Notes: generated by a model from the sequence alone, not told the origin. A DNA stretch of 64,000 bases from Agapetus fuscipes (GCA_951799405.1 OX637362.1:12510493-12574492); one strand, 5' to 3'. Counted from the first letter of the stretch, positions 10,391 to 21,650 are shown. A program made the numbers and translations.

Positions 10391-10540
10391 TTAAACGATA
10401 CCTTCGTTTTGCTAAGAGTAGCCAAAATTTCTGCAGAGACTGTATACCTACTGCATATTCTTATCCTGATATACATATGTACTTCTCTCAGTTCATTTAT
10501 ATTTATGTCACTTGCGAGATTCATCCTCAAACTTCTTAGG

Positions 10541-10801
10541 AGTGAGGTTGATTGTGTAGTGTTAAGTGACCGCTTCTTGACGCTCTATGTACCCGACTCA
10601 TTTATCAGAGCCCGGTCGCATAGGTTTTTTAATGTCACCTCGAGCCGAACCAATATTTTTCGCAATTCATTTGTTTCGCGAGCGCAAACGCTCATAAACG
10701 AATTGATGTCGTCCTCACCACATCTGGATATATTAGATACTACAATGAATGGACTGATGCGTGAATGGAAGGTTCTGCTAGAAAGACGAATGTTAGAATA
10801 A
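10541..10801 (+). pseudogene. LINE reverse-transcriptase C-terminal fragment (CR1/Jockey group)
   Basis: The last about 85 codons before the stop contain SFIRARSHRFFNV, SRTNIFRNSFVSRAQTLIN and MSSSPHLDIL. This 'R-R-..-F-.P-.RTN..RNS...R...L.N' pattern is typical of the extreme C-terminus of CR1/Jockey-like LINE proteins. Upstream codons of the same frame (10337-10540) are inverted RTE-derived sequence and not part of it. An AT-rich 3' UTR follows. Confidence 0.5.
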
Positions 10802-10945
10802 TACACTTATATTGTTTTGATTTTTTTTGCATAAAATATTGTTATATTTTTATAAAACTTGTATTGCATTATAACTTTATGGTATCAACTGTCATGTTAT
10901 ATTGTTTCAATAAATAAATTAATATCCCAATTTATCTAGGATACC

Positions 10946-11256
10946 ATGTTATGAGATGGTTTAGGCATGTAGAAATAATGAATGATGATAGACTGATAAA
11001 GTACATGCACATCCAGAAGAAGTGTGAAAGGAAAAAAAAGTAAGGGATGGCTGAGAAAAGTATGGATTGATCAGAGGAGATTGTAAAAGAATGGGTTATT
11101 CAAAGTAAGCGTAAAAGAAAAAAATGCATAAAAAAGGTGTTGGATATGAATGAATTGAAAAAAGTATGTCAGGATAGTAAAAAATGGAGGCAGCTCTGCA
11201 GAGGCTTTAGCCACCCCTAGCGGAATAGTAGCAGAGCTACAGTTACAGTTACCATA
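10946..11256 (+). pseudogene. RTE-like LINE (R1) 3' fragment with (TTACAG)n tail
   Basis: Translation starts MRWFRHVEIMNDDRLIK, parallel to MRWFGHLERMDDERLTK at 30.6 kb. In-frame stops follow, then KRKKCIKKVLDMNELKK and a degraded terminus, FSHP and stop. The 3' UTR ends in a TACAGT tandem repeat. The tail motif differs from the (CAAGA)n copies at 1.9 and 9.4 kb. Confidence 0.65.
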
Positions 11257-11259
11257 TAT

Positions 11260-11640
11260 TCACGACCTAGTCATTAATTCAAATCTGTGTGTTAATTTAC
11301 TTCTGAATGTTATTTTGTTCTCTGTAACAGGCGAACATATTTTGGCGTAGGTGTTTCGCGAGGTAAGTTGTCTTTGCCGAGAGCCCAACCTCAGTAATTG
11401 GCGAGTCATTGCAAATATATCGCGAAGAGGCAAGCACGGTGTCGGCGGAATGAATAATATGGGCCTACTTAGCGTAGACGACTGCTTCTGCGAGCACATA
11501 GGGAGGGTCTACGAGGGTCTACGAGTTTCCGCAAATCTCTTCTACATGGTTACCTACTATGTAGAAACGTAACAATACTATCTTTGATAACAGACATACG
11601 TTAAATATGTTTTTTAACACTTATGTATATTTATATTCTT
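11260..11640. other. Unassigned moderately GC stretch
   Basis: A 73-codon plus frame (11351-11572) and an overlapping minus frame exist. Neither has recognisable motifs, and no repeat match was seen. Confidence 0.3.
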
Positions 11641-11649
11641 CTTCTTCCT

Positions 11650-11870
11650 CTTGTTTTAGATCTAGGATCTGTTTATAGGGAACTCCCTCCTGTGATGCAC
11701 AAGACCAGCTGTTCTTCCATCTTTTGGGAGGGCGACCTGGTAGACGCTGGCCATCCGGTATCTCTTGTGCCACAGCTCGAGCTAGCCTTCTTTTGTTCGT
11801 GTGGTTTTTGTATATGGTCCCTCCAGAACCGTCTCTTCTTCCTGTTCCATCTGACGATGTCTTCAGTATC
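11650..11870 (-). pseudogene. LINE C-terminal fragment, family R3
   Basis: The minus strand encodes DIVRWNRKKRRFWRDHI and a broken continuation including GHPVSLVPQ-region antisense to a GRP-rich motif. It matches the RRFWRDHVDRM segment at 29.8-30.0 kb. It resembles the 'R-W-..-GHV-RM...GRP..RW' tail of RTE-like proteins, but belongs to a lineage distinct from R1 and R2. Confidence 0.45.
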
Positions 11871-11989
11871 GCACATGGTTCTAATTTCTGAGTTCCTCAC
11901 TCAGTCTCTCAGTGTTTTTGCAGCAATGGTGCGGAGTTTTTTTTATCTCAGATGTTCTCGTTCCGTTAAAAAACTTTCACAAATTCTCT

Positions 11990-12605
11990 AATTGTACCTA
12001 CAGAGCTTTATAGATTTTCTATAGTTGTGTACAAAACTTTACAAACTCTCGACGGTTATCAACAAACCTTAAAAATTATCTACGATTATCTGCAAACCTT
12101 AAAATTTTTTCTCCGGTTGTCTTTAAAACCTTTACAAATCCTTAATGATTATCTAAAAAGCCTTTAACCATTCTCAATTATTATCTACAGAGCGTCTCCA
12201 AATCCTTAAAAGTTATCTACAGAACCTTGATCGACTCTTCACGGTTTTTACGGTTATCTGCAAACCTTTAAAAATTATAGATGGCTGTCTACAAATCAGG
12301 TTTAAATTCTCTACGATTATTTACAAACCTTTAAAAATTCTATACGGTCATCAACAAACCTTAACAAATTGGTGATGTCTATCTACAAAAAAAATCGGAT
12401 TCTCTATGGTTATCTAGAAACACTCTCTATGGTTATCTAGAAACAATCTATATGGTTAACTACAAACCCTTACAAATTTTCTATGGCTATCTAGAAAACA
12501 TTTATAAATTCTATACGGTTCTCTAGACATCCTTACAAATTCTCTATGGCTATTTACAAAACCTTTACAAATTGTCTATGGCTACCTACAAAACCTTTAC
12601 AAAGT
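11990..12605. repeat. Degenerate tandem array, unit about 32-36 bp
   Basis: Recurring words TCTCTATGGCTATCTAC, AAAACCTTTACAAAT and GGTTATCTAC repeat about every 32-36 bp, strongly diverged on the left and cleaner at 12480-12605. It looks like an old minisatellite. Confidence 0.6.
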
Positions 12606-12609
12606 ATCT

Positions 12610-13150
12610 ACTTATATCAACATATATGTTACAGCACAATCAGTAGACTGGCGTAGCTTTGTCGTAGCTAACGACAAACCAAGCGAGAAATTGAATTTAA
12701 TTTTTGGAATGCTGAGTTTCAAGTAACTTTTTGGTGTTGTTGCTGAAATTGTTGGGGCATATTGTTGTGTTTGTAGATTAGGAAATGCAATTAAATAATT
12801 AATTTTGGAAACAATTTCAATATGGCGAGTAAATAAGTACAAGCTTCAATTAAATTGGAAATTAATGCATATAAAATCTATTCTATATGTCACAAGGATG
12901 CATTTACATTAAAAAAATCATAATTATTGTGCATTTTACATGTTGTTTGTAAATAAATACAAAAAAAAACATGAGCGTAAATCCTGTAATATAATTAATT
13001 CATAGTTGGATGCTTACATTTTTATTAGACGAACGGTCTTATAAGAATTTACATTATTCTTGAAACTACGTCAGCTAGGTGGGCGAATCAGTAAGTGCAG
13101 AGCGTCTGTCAGTGTGTGTGAGAGCAAAGCAACAAAATTGCAAATCTGAC
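12610..13150. other. AT-rich unique stretch
   Basis: A 76-codon minus frame lies here without recognisable motifs. Nothing else seen. Confidence 0.3.
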
Positions 13151-13154
13151 CGGT

Positions 13155-13640
13155 CCGTAGTTAAGTGGTAACACATCGGACTCTGAATGGGAAGGTTATG
13201 GGTTCGATTTCCGGCGGTGCACAAAAAAAAATACCATTTATATTTTCAAATTTGCTCCTTGCTGGTTGAAAAATTCATAAACCTTTACCAATGACCGGTC
13301 ACCAAAGGTCCATCCAGCTTTACAGCAACTAGGTATTGCTTGACAATTGTAGCGACGACGATCAAGCTCGTAAAAAGGTCGATAGCTCAATTGGTAGAAT
13401 GCTTGCATTCCATGCCGAGAGCAAGGGTTCCATCTCAAAGATTTACTCAGCTTTCACAAAAAATGAGAACCAGCCCCCCCGGGAGCTGGGAAACCCCCCC
13501 TTCAAATAAAAGTGGTTGGTGTGAGGCCGGCTCCCTTACCTGTAAAAATAAATAGGTCCCGAAGCGCCACATGCGACCCCTTCGGGGAAACGCAAGCAAG
13601 AAGTTACGCCATATTTGTAGCTTAGTTACGTTGTAAGCCA
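13155..13640 (+). mobile_element. Composite SINE B-F
   Basis: B part: GTAGTTAAGTGGTAACAC and GGTTCGATTTCC (tRNA-like promoter boxes), ending at GATCAAGCTCGTAAAAAGG near 13380. F part: GGTCGATAGCTCAATTGGTA with GGTTCCATCTC, then the F body to GTAGCTTAGTTACG. The copy at 22.2 kb has the same B-F junction and the same internal deletion after the F B-box, so the dimer itself was mobilised rather than formed twice. Confidence 0.7.
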
Positions 13641-13856
13641 TCTAAAAAATCTATGAAATAAATCTACACTCTCCATAAAAATCAGATGGGTGTTTATATT
13701 GGAAAAAACTTAAAGAAAACGAGAGGTATAATAATATCTATAAAGATATTGAAAACAAGGAATGCCAGTAACGTTGCGTTGTTTCTATAAACATATTAAT
13801 CTAATTTTTCATCAAATCTACATTTTCATTTTGATTCTATACGCGTCATATATAAA

Positions 13857-14222
13857 CCTTCTCAAATAAAAACCTACTCATAAACAAACGTACTCATATA
13901 CAAACCTACTCATATACAAACCTACTCAAATACAAACCTACTCATAAACAAACCTACTTAAATATAAACCTACTCATACACAAACTAAGTCATATACAAA
14001 CCTATTCAAATACAAACCTTCTCATGAACAAACAAACTCATATACAAACCTACTCATGAACAAACCTACTGATATACAAACCTACTCAAATACAAACCTA
14101 CCCATGAAAACGTAGTCATATACACACCTGCTTAAATTCAAACCTACTCATAGACAAACCTACTCCAATACAAACCTACCCATAAAAAACGTACTCATAT
14201 ATACAAATCTACTTGTATCAAA
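13857..14222. repeat. Tandem array with 16-bp unit
   Basis: About 22 units of CCTACTCATATACAAA, with variants CTCAAATACAAA, CTCATGAACAAA and CCCATAAAAAA. The period is 16 bp with occasional 14-15 bp units. Confidence 0.85.
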
Positions 14223-14224
14223 CA

Positions 14225-14725
14225 TAGAAAAAAAACACCATTATCCCAACACAGCCTTCATTTCGACAAATTTATTTAAAAAAGCTTTCAGGGTAATTCG
14301 CATTTTCTTCTGAAATCAGATTTTACCTTCCGGGATGCTTTCCCATGCCAACTCACTTACCTCGCAGGATACGATTCCCTTTTCTCCTTATTTTAAATGT
14401 TGATTCGAATTTCGTCGACTTGATTTATTAAATGGAATTACTTTTAAGCCATAATATATTATTTCGTCTTAGAGGTATAACTCATTGCGCGGAATGTCAC
14501 CCTTCTGATATGGCGAAATAATGGGAGACTAATGCACGGATAGGCGCAATTATTTACGTCTAAAACGAATGCACAAAGGACTTTGCGTTTAAAAAACGAT
14601 CAGCCATTTTAAGTTAAAAATAAATTGAAGTGAAAGAAAAACAGGTTTATTCAGAGTCATGCTGTTAGTCAACGTATCAACCGTGAACTAAAAACATTGA
14701 TGCAAGAACAAGTGAATATAATGTA
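14225..14725. other. AT-rich unique stretch
   Basis: No repeat or coding assignment. Contains TTCCGGGATGCTTTCCCATG and other unique words. Confidence 0.3.
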
Positions 14726-14729
14726 ATTT

Positions 14730-15020
14730 TTTTGGGTTCGGAAAGTCTCTAAATTAAAACATACAGGTCTTCTTTCAGGATTTTTATTTTCACTTAATTT
14801 ATTTCTACAATTTATATTGATTTTTAACACTTTTAGCAACTCAAATTTATTTTCACAGTTCAGCACCGCTTACCCTCTTCAATCAAAGGCAACTATCTCA
14901 CTGGCCTGCTGTATCCAACACTGCGCCTTATATACTTCACAGACAGAAGTCTTTAGTGACTAATTTGTCATCAAACTCCCGAACGTTCTACCGGCTTCAA
15001 GAGTATAAAGGATCATTTAA
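14730..15020 (-). mobile_element. Diverged family D-like LTR fragment
   Basis: Ordered similarity on + to the family D LTR in reverse: GTTCGGAAAGTCTCTAAATTAA, GGTCTTCTTTCAGG, AACAATT-like repeats, TATATACTTCACAGACAG and CTTCAAGAGTATAAAGG. Divergence is much greater than among the other D copies. Confidence 0.4.
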
Positions 15021-15534
15021 TTCCTAGATTTTTTAAGCCCATAATTATTGCTACCTACAGTGTACACCTTTTTTAATCTACTTTTGACATAATACTATAA
15101 TAACTATCACTACCTACGATGTACACCTACATATATTAATCTACTATTTACATAACAATAATATCTGTACCCTAAAGGTCAAACTAAAAAACTGAGATAT
15201 TAAGCCAATATGGGTTTCTTAAATAAATTATATTCTATTCCATACGAGAAAAAACGCAAACAAAACTGGGAAAACCTGTAGATTAAAGCTTGTGAGCTCT
15301 TGCTTATCATTAGTTCACTTACTATGAGGAGTTACTCCCAATATAATGTTTCATCCACGATTTTTCAAATCAGTGACTCAACAATTATTATTTAGTTTTA
15401 TGTACCTACCTAAGATGGCGATATATGTATGGTGCGAAAAATGACAGTTTTGGTTGCGAAAACTCAGCCTCATACCGGTTCCGTTTATACACTTCAATCC
15501 GAGGAGCGCCTTTCCTTCCACTGCGTCAATCGAA

Positions 15535-15910
15535 GAAAAAAAACAGAAAACGTAAGAAAAAGAAAAAAAAATACTCTAACTGCATTATTCACACTAAAGA
15601 GCATGTTGCACCAAACTCCTATAAATATGTGATCGACACATCAAATTTGATTTGGTTAATTTTGGTAAGGATCTCGATTAAATATTTCTCGGAAGTGGGT
15701 AATAATATGATGAAATTTGAACAGGAAATATGATGTACATCAGCTAACTTACGTATATGCAACAAAATTATAGATTTGATTGTAGAAATCACACTTAATT
15801 TTGTTTTTTTGTCTGATTTGAGTATAGTGCAAGACACCCACCATAGCAATTCATGGCTCCAGCGTCGCCTAACGTGAATTTTCCATGCAAAGAAACGATA
15901 ATCCATGAAT
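15535..15910. repeat. Family G repeat interrupted by a MITE H copy
   Basis: The left part (GAAAAAAAAATACTCTAACTG, ATTATTCACAC) and right part (CAATTCATGGCTCCAGCG, TTTTCCATGCAAAGAAACG) are continuous in the copy at 16.36-16.54 kb. The gap at about 15605-15845 is a degraded MITE H. Confidence 0.55.
15605..15845. mobile_element. MITE family H, degraded copy
   Basis: Shares with the intact copy at 56.59-56.83 kb the words TGTTGCACCAA, ACATCAAATTTGATT, TAAATATTTCTCGGAAGT, GAACAGGAAATATGA and AAATCACACTTAATTTTG. The right terminal repeat is eroded. Confidence 0.6.
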
Positions 15911-15922
15911 ATCAAAATATGA

Positions 15923-16190
15923 TCTAATCTAATCTAATCTAAGCTGCAAGGATATATACCATTTAAGATTTAATATCAAATGCATTCCCACAAGCAGACA
16001 TGTATAATTTTGCGTTAACACTTGCCGCATGTGGACCTACATTATAAGAACCCATCTCAAATGAACATAAGCCCTGCAACTCTTGCCGTCCTTCCCTGAG
16101 ACAGGGGTGACATTGGCAAAGTGAACCATTTTTTCACAGTATGGGTGGTCAGCCGCATACCAACCTATAAGTCAAGGAACATACATGACA
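15923..16190 (-). repeat. Family A repeat, subfamily A2, full length
   Basis: Tail (TAATC)n, then AAGCTGCAAGGATATATACC, GCCGCATGTGGACCTACA, CTGCAACTCTTGCCG, TGGTCAGCCGCATACCAACC, TATAAGTCAAGGAA. The 3' end is at the (TAATC)n side. Confidence 0.75.
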
Positions 16191-16359
16191 AATTACATTA
16201 CTTCAATGATAATATTGCACACACACAAGCTTCTGCTTTCGTATGAAGACAACTGGCAAACCAAAATAGGTTGGCGAATTGCATTCGTCTTCACAAATAT
16301 ATTTAAAAACAACAACAAAAACTGAATGAAAACAAGCTATGATGATCGTCGATTTAAGA

Positions 16360-16545
16360 TGCAATGGGCAATAAAGAACAAAAAAACAAAAAACGTAACA
16401 AAAAGGAAAAAAATACTCTTACGTTGTTATTCACACACAGCAAATTCATGGCTCAACCGTGAATTTTTCATGCAAAAAAACGTAGATCCCTGAATCACCT
16501 ACGGATCAAATGTGCTATGAATAACCTTGCAAGTTTCCAATCCCT
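16360..16545. repeat. Family G repeat
   Basis: Uninterrupted reference copy: AAAAAATACTCTTACGTTG, TTATTCACACACAGCAAATTC, GGCTCAACCGTGAATTTTTC, GTGCTATGAATAACCTTG. The same order is found at 15.5-15.9 and 53.4-54.1 kb. Confidence 0.5.
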
Positions 16546-16675
16546 TGTTTTTGTCGCGCAACAATTTTCTCACACGCGTCCTCTCATATACATAATATTG
16601 TACAATGTATATATTGACGGTTAAAATGAAGTAGGGCATAAGCGACGTTTTGGTCAAAAATGAGTTATGAATGCT

Positions 16676-16932
16676 ATCTAATCTAATCTAATCTAAGTTG
16701 CAAAGATATGTTACATTGGAGATTCACATTACATGCATTCTCACAACCAGACACGTACAAGTTCGCTCTTGCACATGCCTCATGTGAACCTACAACATAA
16801 AAACCAAATCTCAAATGGACATACACCCTGCAACTCTTGCCGTCTTTCCCTGAGACAGGGTTGACATTGGCAAAGTGAACCATTTTTACAGCATGGGTGG
16901 TCAGCCGCATACCAACCTATAAGTCAAGGAAC
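16676..16932 (-). repeat. Family A repeat, subfamily A2, full length
   Basis: (TAATC)n tail, AAGTTGCAAAGATATGTTAC, TCACAACCAGACACGTACAAG, CTGCAACTCTTGCCG, CAGCCGCATACCAACC. Very similar to the copies at 8.1 and 57.9 kb. Confidence 0.75.
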
Positions 16933-16934
16933 TT

Positions 16935-17500
16935 CCTTCTTTGCTCTTCAAAGTGAAACATCACAAAATTCTCTTCCAGTTCTGTAAATCTAAATTCTTC
17001 TAAATCTAAATAAGTCTCCATCCAAAACATAAATCTGGAATTTATTAATCATCAACCTTCGAGAATCAGCCACACCAAATTCATCTGAAGTCACAAATTC
17101 TTCTTCATGGTGCTATCCTACTTAAAATTACCCGCACCTTCTGATGCGCTAACTCCCATAGCTCTACGATGATTTTTCTTGTTGTTTATGCCCAAGAAAC
17201 AACTGCGTTTTCGAAGTATGGTTTTGGTGTCACCGACAAGATTTTGACCTTTGTTGTCCTAAATGCGCTTGTGACATAAAAAAAATCGTACAGCATCGTA
17301 CAACCACATTGATAAGAATGCCAATAAACAGTAACGGTTTTAGCACTACCAGCGCAGTGGGCGAGATTTCTAAGGCACCCCTTATCCACCATTCAAATCC
17401 ATACGAAGAAGATAAAAAGGGGCCCCTGCGGCGCCCTTTTATACTTGGCGTCCTGGGCAGTCGCCCAGCCACGCATCACCCTAGCGCTGACCCTGCCAAT
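16935..17500. other. Unassigned stretch with GC-rich core
   Basis: 17410-17500 is GC-rich (AAAGGGGCCCCTGCGGCG). Two short overlapping frames have no recognisable motif. Confidence 0.3.
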
Positions 17501-17503
17501 AAA

Positions 17504-17762
17504 TCGCTCCCCCAGTTCTTGTTTATCGTATAGACAAATTCTGTCAAACGTGACTTTTTAATGCAGTTGTCTTAAGAATCAAATTCTACACAATCTGAGC
17601 TCATAAAAAAACGTACAATTCGATAATGTGAGAGTTGTTTTAAATATTTTTAAATTAATTTTCTGTTTTCATACATTCGACACATTGGCCCAGTACACAT
17701 GCAAACATTGCTCATAGAAAATAAGCTGAATGGTCTATACGGTAAACAAGAAGTAAGGCAGC
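17504..17762. mobile_element. MITE family C, full copy
   Basis: TIRs TCGCTCCCCCAGTTCTTGTT and AACAAGAAGTAAGGCAGC, with inner TIR CGTATAGAC/GTCTATACG. The interior shares ACAATCTGAGCT and GTGAGAGTTGTTTTAAATA with other C copies, here in inverted sense relative to 28.3 kb. Confidence 0.7.
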
Positions 17763-18124
17763 TAAATAACTTTTTTTTTTCAGAGTGGTTTTGATTTTCG
17801 CGGTATGATAAAAAATCTAAAAGTTTGCCATTTTTCTGCAATCAAAATTTTTAAACTGCTCTCCTGAACAATTGAGTTTGTGTCACTTATGCCCTATCGC
17901 CTTTTAAGCGTCGATATAATAACGTTGGTACCGCCATCCGGGCGTTATCCGCGCCATTGGCGGTAACCGAAGCAATTTATAGCCTTCAACAAAAGCTGGC
18001 GGGAGTTTCTGCACGGGCAACTTCACAAATTGATTTTGTACATGGGAATGTTGTTTCCCTTTTATAAATGCCTCGCATGGCGGCTCGCGCATCTCTCATA
18101 CCCACACAAAACCCTACGCGCTTA

Positions 18125-18525
18125 TAATCTAAACTTATATCTAAGTTGCACAGATACATTACATTCAAGATAACATCAATGGTTAAAAGGATATAAATAT
18201 AAAAGGTTACCGTGCTGTTGCTTTTTACATCACGGGAAAGCCTTCTGCCACTTGAAAATATTACACCTTGAATGAGCGTCCACGTGATGTAGGTCCTTCT
18301 GACACATACACGCGGGACTGGTATGAGGAGGGTGTAAGCATTCCCACTAGCAAGCAAGAGTAAATTTGCCGAATGAGAACCTACAAAATACACTCCAATC
18401 TCAAATGAACATAAGCTCTGTAACTCTTCTTGACCGACCTTCCTTGAAACAGCGGTGACGTTGTCAAAGCCAAACATCTTTTTACATCATAGGTGGTCAT
18501 TAATATACTAACCTATAAGTCATGG
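18125..18525 (-). repeat. Family A repeat with an internal insertion of about 150 bp
   Basis: The tail part (ATCTAAGTTGCACAGATACA) and the body (CCAATCTCAAATGAACATAAG, AGCGGTGACGTTGTCAAAG, TAACCTATAAGTCATGGAA) are separated by sequence not seen in other copies, about 18180-18350. Confidence 0.55.
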
Positions 18526-18947
18526 AACAATAAAAATCGTTTTTTAAGACTAAATCAAAGTAGCAGCAAGCTGTATTCAATATACACTAGAAAAAAAACT
18601 TGTTCCTTTTAGAGTTTTCTGAAGTATTTTTGTTAACACATTTTTACAATAACTTCTACCGTCTCCATATCATTCCCTTCCCCCTTGTACCTTCCAGACG
18701 TCCGACTTGCCAAGTGCTTGAGTGGCCTGTCTGCCTGCGGTGGAGACCTCGATAATGATGTGAAGTTTCAGACCCCTGACAAAACTTGGTCGTCGTCCTC
18801 CACTCTCTAGTCCCAACTCATTCAAGTTCATGCTTTCCACGAAGATGGAGGTCAACAAAATAATGGACTGTATAGTGTATACGAGATGAGCTCACATGAT
18901 TTTACCCACTTTTATTTTTACAATAATAATAGCTTCGTTATATATAA

Positions 18948-19352
18948 TCTATAATCTAAGTTGCAAGGATAATATATTCATTTAAAGCTCTCAGATGCAT
19001 GCCCACAAACCAACACGTGTAGTTCGCGCTTACAAATGCTGAATGCGTACTTAAAAATAAAATCCAAACCTCAAATGAACATAAGCCCCACACTTGGCAA
19101 AGTCAACGCTATTAACGCTGTTGGTCTTCCTAATAAAAAATAAAAAAAATTTAAAAAATGGTTCACTTTGCCAATGTCACCTCTGTTTTAGGGAATGTCG
19201 GCGAGAGTTGCAGGGCTTATGTTCATTTGAGGTTTGGATTTTATTTGTAAGTATACAATCAGCATTTGTAAGCGCGAACTACACGTGTTTGTTTGTGGGC
19301 ATACATCTGAGAGCTTTGAATGAATATATCCTTCAACTTAGATTATAGATTA
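18948..19352. repeat. Inverted pair of family A1 copies (foldback)
   Basis: 18948-19105 is a minus-oriented A copy (AATCTAAGTTGCAAGGATA to AATGAACATAAGCC). 19155-19352 is a plus-oriented copy (AATGGTTCACTTTGCCAATG to CAACTTAGATTATAGATT). The two arms share about 150 bp in inverted orientation around a 45-bp spacer, which would form a long hairpin in RNA. Confidence 0.7.
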
Positions 19353-19722
19353 AGTTTATTGGTTGAATGAGGAACAATTTTTTGAACAAAGGTTTTTTAT
19401 ATACCTCACCAACATATACTTTAGTTTATGTCTGACTTTGAACAACCCTGCTAGTCCTTGGGTTGATCTCTGTTTCACCTCGACATAAAAGTTATATGGT
19501 TACTTTCTATAATATTATTATCTTTGTATACAGACCTACATGTAGGTATGAGTATGTGTTATGTGTTTGGTCCTCTTATGAAATTACATTTTTGCTGCGC
19601 AAACAAAAAACCGGTGAAGTGAAGTTATTAATCCGTCAGGCGAGATATTGATGGCTTCTTCGAGACAGAAGAAAATAATAGACTTGCAGTATGAAACACT
19701 CCAACCACTAATCGTCACCTTA

Positions 19723-20506
19723 GGGCCTGTTAAACTAAGCTCCAATAATAATAATAAAAATTAGGATGATTTATTTGGTGAGCACTGTTTTTGTGTGCAT
19801 CACACCTCAAAATGGAAAGTTCCGGAATGCACTGAAGACAAGCAAATTTCTGGCATCGTTTGCACCAGCGCCCTTGGAGTGACTACATCATGAAACTGCG
19901 CTATAAAGAAATCATCAACTCATCATCAAAAGCCCTCTGCGAGCTTGTTCGTCACCATAGAAAGCGTCAATTCTCAAGCAAGACCCAATTTTTGTAAGGT
20001 TGGATGGACCTTTCAGTGACCGATCTTTGGTACAGGTTTATGAATTTTTCAACCCAGCGAAGAGCACATTTGGAAATATAATTGGTATATTTTTGTGGTC
20101 CTCCGGGATTCGAATCCACAACTTTCCATTTACGAGTCAAAAGTGTTGCCACTGGACCGGTCCAAGAAATGCCAACAACACGCGGTATACCTAGTGGTCA
20201 CCCATCCTGGTAGCATCCGCGCCCAATGTTGCTTAACTTCGGTGATCTGATGAGAACCGGTGCTTTCAACATGGTATCGTCGTTGACGAATCAGACAAAA
20301 ATCAAAATTAAGTGTAATTTCTCCCATCGAATCAAAATTTTTGTTGCATGTACGTAAATCAGCTGATGTACATCATCTTTCCTGTTCAATTTCCATCATT
20401 TTATAACCCACTTCCAAGAAATATTTAACCAAGGTCCTCACCAGAATTAAGCAATCAAATTTGATGTATCAATCAAATATTGATTGGAGGTTGTTGCAAC
20501 AGGCCC
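19723..20506. mobile_element. MITE family H copy with a nested SINE B
   Basis: The left end GGGCCTGTTAAACTAAGCTCC is preceded by TTA (19720-19722). The right end TTGGAGGTTGTTGCAACAGG then CCC is followed by TTA (20507-20509). A 3-bp TTA duplication with these ends suits a PIF/Harbinger-type non-autonomous element. SINE B occupies 19745-20287 inside it. Confidence 0.65.
19745..20287 (-). mobile_element. SINE family B with complete 5S-rRNA-derived head
   Basis: On the minus strand the element opens with 117 nt (20287-20171) closely resembling 5S rRNA: start GTCAACGACGATACCATG, internal box AAGTTAAGCAACATTGGGCG, box-C-like GGATGGGTGACC region and end CGCGTGTTGTTGGC. A tRNA-like module follows (B box GGATTCGAATCC) and then the common body. 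The LINE-shared tail (GAGGTGTGATGCACACA) is separated from the body by an extra segment of about 120 bp (19811-19929). Confidence 0.75.
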
Positions 20507-20529
20507 TTAGTGTTAGTATGTCTTATCTT

Positions 20530-20665
20530 CAACAGAAATAACTGCACATTAGCCATATTTGTATGTGTATTGTAGGTACCAATGCGTCTTACGTAAACTG
20601 GAAATTTATTTTGAAAATATTTAAAACAACTCTCACATAATCTCTCTCACGCCATCCGTATTTTT
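20530..20665 (+). mobile_element. MITE family C, partial
   Basis: Interior only: TTTGTATGTGTATTG, CAATGCGTCTTACGTAAACTGG, ATATTTAAAACAACTCTCAC. Terminal repeats are absent. Confidence 0.5.
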
Positions 20666-20904
20666 AGGCGATTCTAGCATACACCAGACCATGACAGAAT
20701 CATCTCGAGCAGAAACTTCGAGCAAATAAGAGTAGGTACAACAATCCAAATACTTACGCCTAGACACACATTTACAAGTAAGTAATAACACACAGACACA
20801 CAATCATAATAAAAACATACACAGACATAAATTCGTTACAGTATATTTGCAAGTATAACGCAGCTTATCTACGCATAAAGATATACTTCTTACCCCGTTG
20901 TACC

Positions 20905-21240
20905 TAAAAGGTAGTTTTTTTTTTTGAAGAAATACTGTGCGGGATACTCCCTAGATTTCAGAGACTCTAGTGGTCTATGACACTTAATTTTGTGCCGCAG
21001 AGGTGTTTACGATCTTGGTCATCGATACAAAGCGCCAATACTCAAGCAAGACCCAGTTGTTGTAAGCCTGGATGGATATTTTAGTGACCGGTCTTTGGTA
21101 AAGTTGAATGAATTTTTCAACTAAGCGAAGAGCATATTTGAAAATATAAATGGTATATTTTTTGTACTCCGCCGGGATTCGAACCCAAAACCTTCCATTT
21201 ACGAGTACAAAGTGTTGCCACTGGACTACGGATCGGTCTA
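20905..21240 (-). mobile_element. SINE family B with tail type iii
   Basis: The minus strand shows the tRNA-like module (GTAGTCCAGTGGCAACAC, GGTTCGAATCC) and the common body, then a tail distinct from the LINE-shared and F-type tails: ACACCTCTGCGGCAC, TAGACCACTAGAGTCTCTG and CAGTATTTCTTCAAAAA. The same tail is at 25.6 kb. Confidence 0.65.
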
Positions 21241-21650
21241 AATGTTTTGTACAAACTATAGTTCAATATTATAAAAGATTGAAGCAAAGTTGTATTTCTA
21301 TTCTTTTATGAGATCTATCGTTCCCAAACTCCTGGGCAATCATCCATCATTTTTTTTTTGTGAGAAAGCTGATTAAAGAGTAATAAAAGTCTATAGAAAA
21401 TCACTATGGAGTTCAACAGGAAACAGATGCTGAGCAAAGGCAAGAAACAACACAGCAAAGCAAACTTTGCTGTCTCGTCTTTGTGGACCGTCAAAATTAA
21501 GTTTTCAGGGGTAAACTTTCACAGTTTTAATACTCTTAAGATTTTACCGGGTTCAATTTTATAAAAAATGCGTTTATTCATTTTGCACAATTTACTTTTA
21601 GATACGGTTCACACACAGTACACAATGTGTCTTTTGAAATGTATTGGTCG

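Noticed and set aside
10337..10540. Hydrophobic N-terminal part of the 154-codon plus frame at 10.3-10.8 kb, which might look like a membrane protein
   Set aside because: The minus strand here is a decayed RTE coding region, so this frame is antisense to LINE sequence and only its C-terminal part is a LINE remnant.
13857..14222. CRISPR-like array
   Set aside because: Units are contiguous 16-bp tandem repeats without spacers, in a eukaryotic context.
17230..17533. Overlapping frames on both strands in the GC-rich 17.2-17.5 kb segment as a gene
   Set aside because: Both strands are open because of GC-rich composition. No motif is recognised and the plus frame runs into MITE C.
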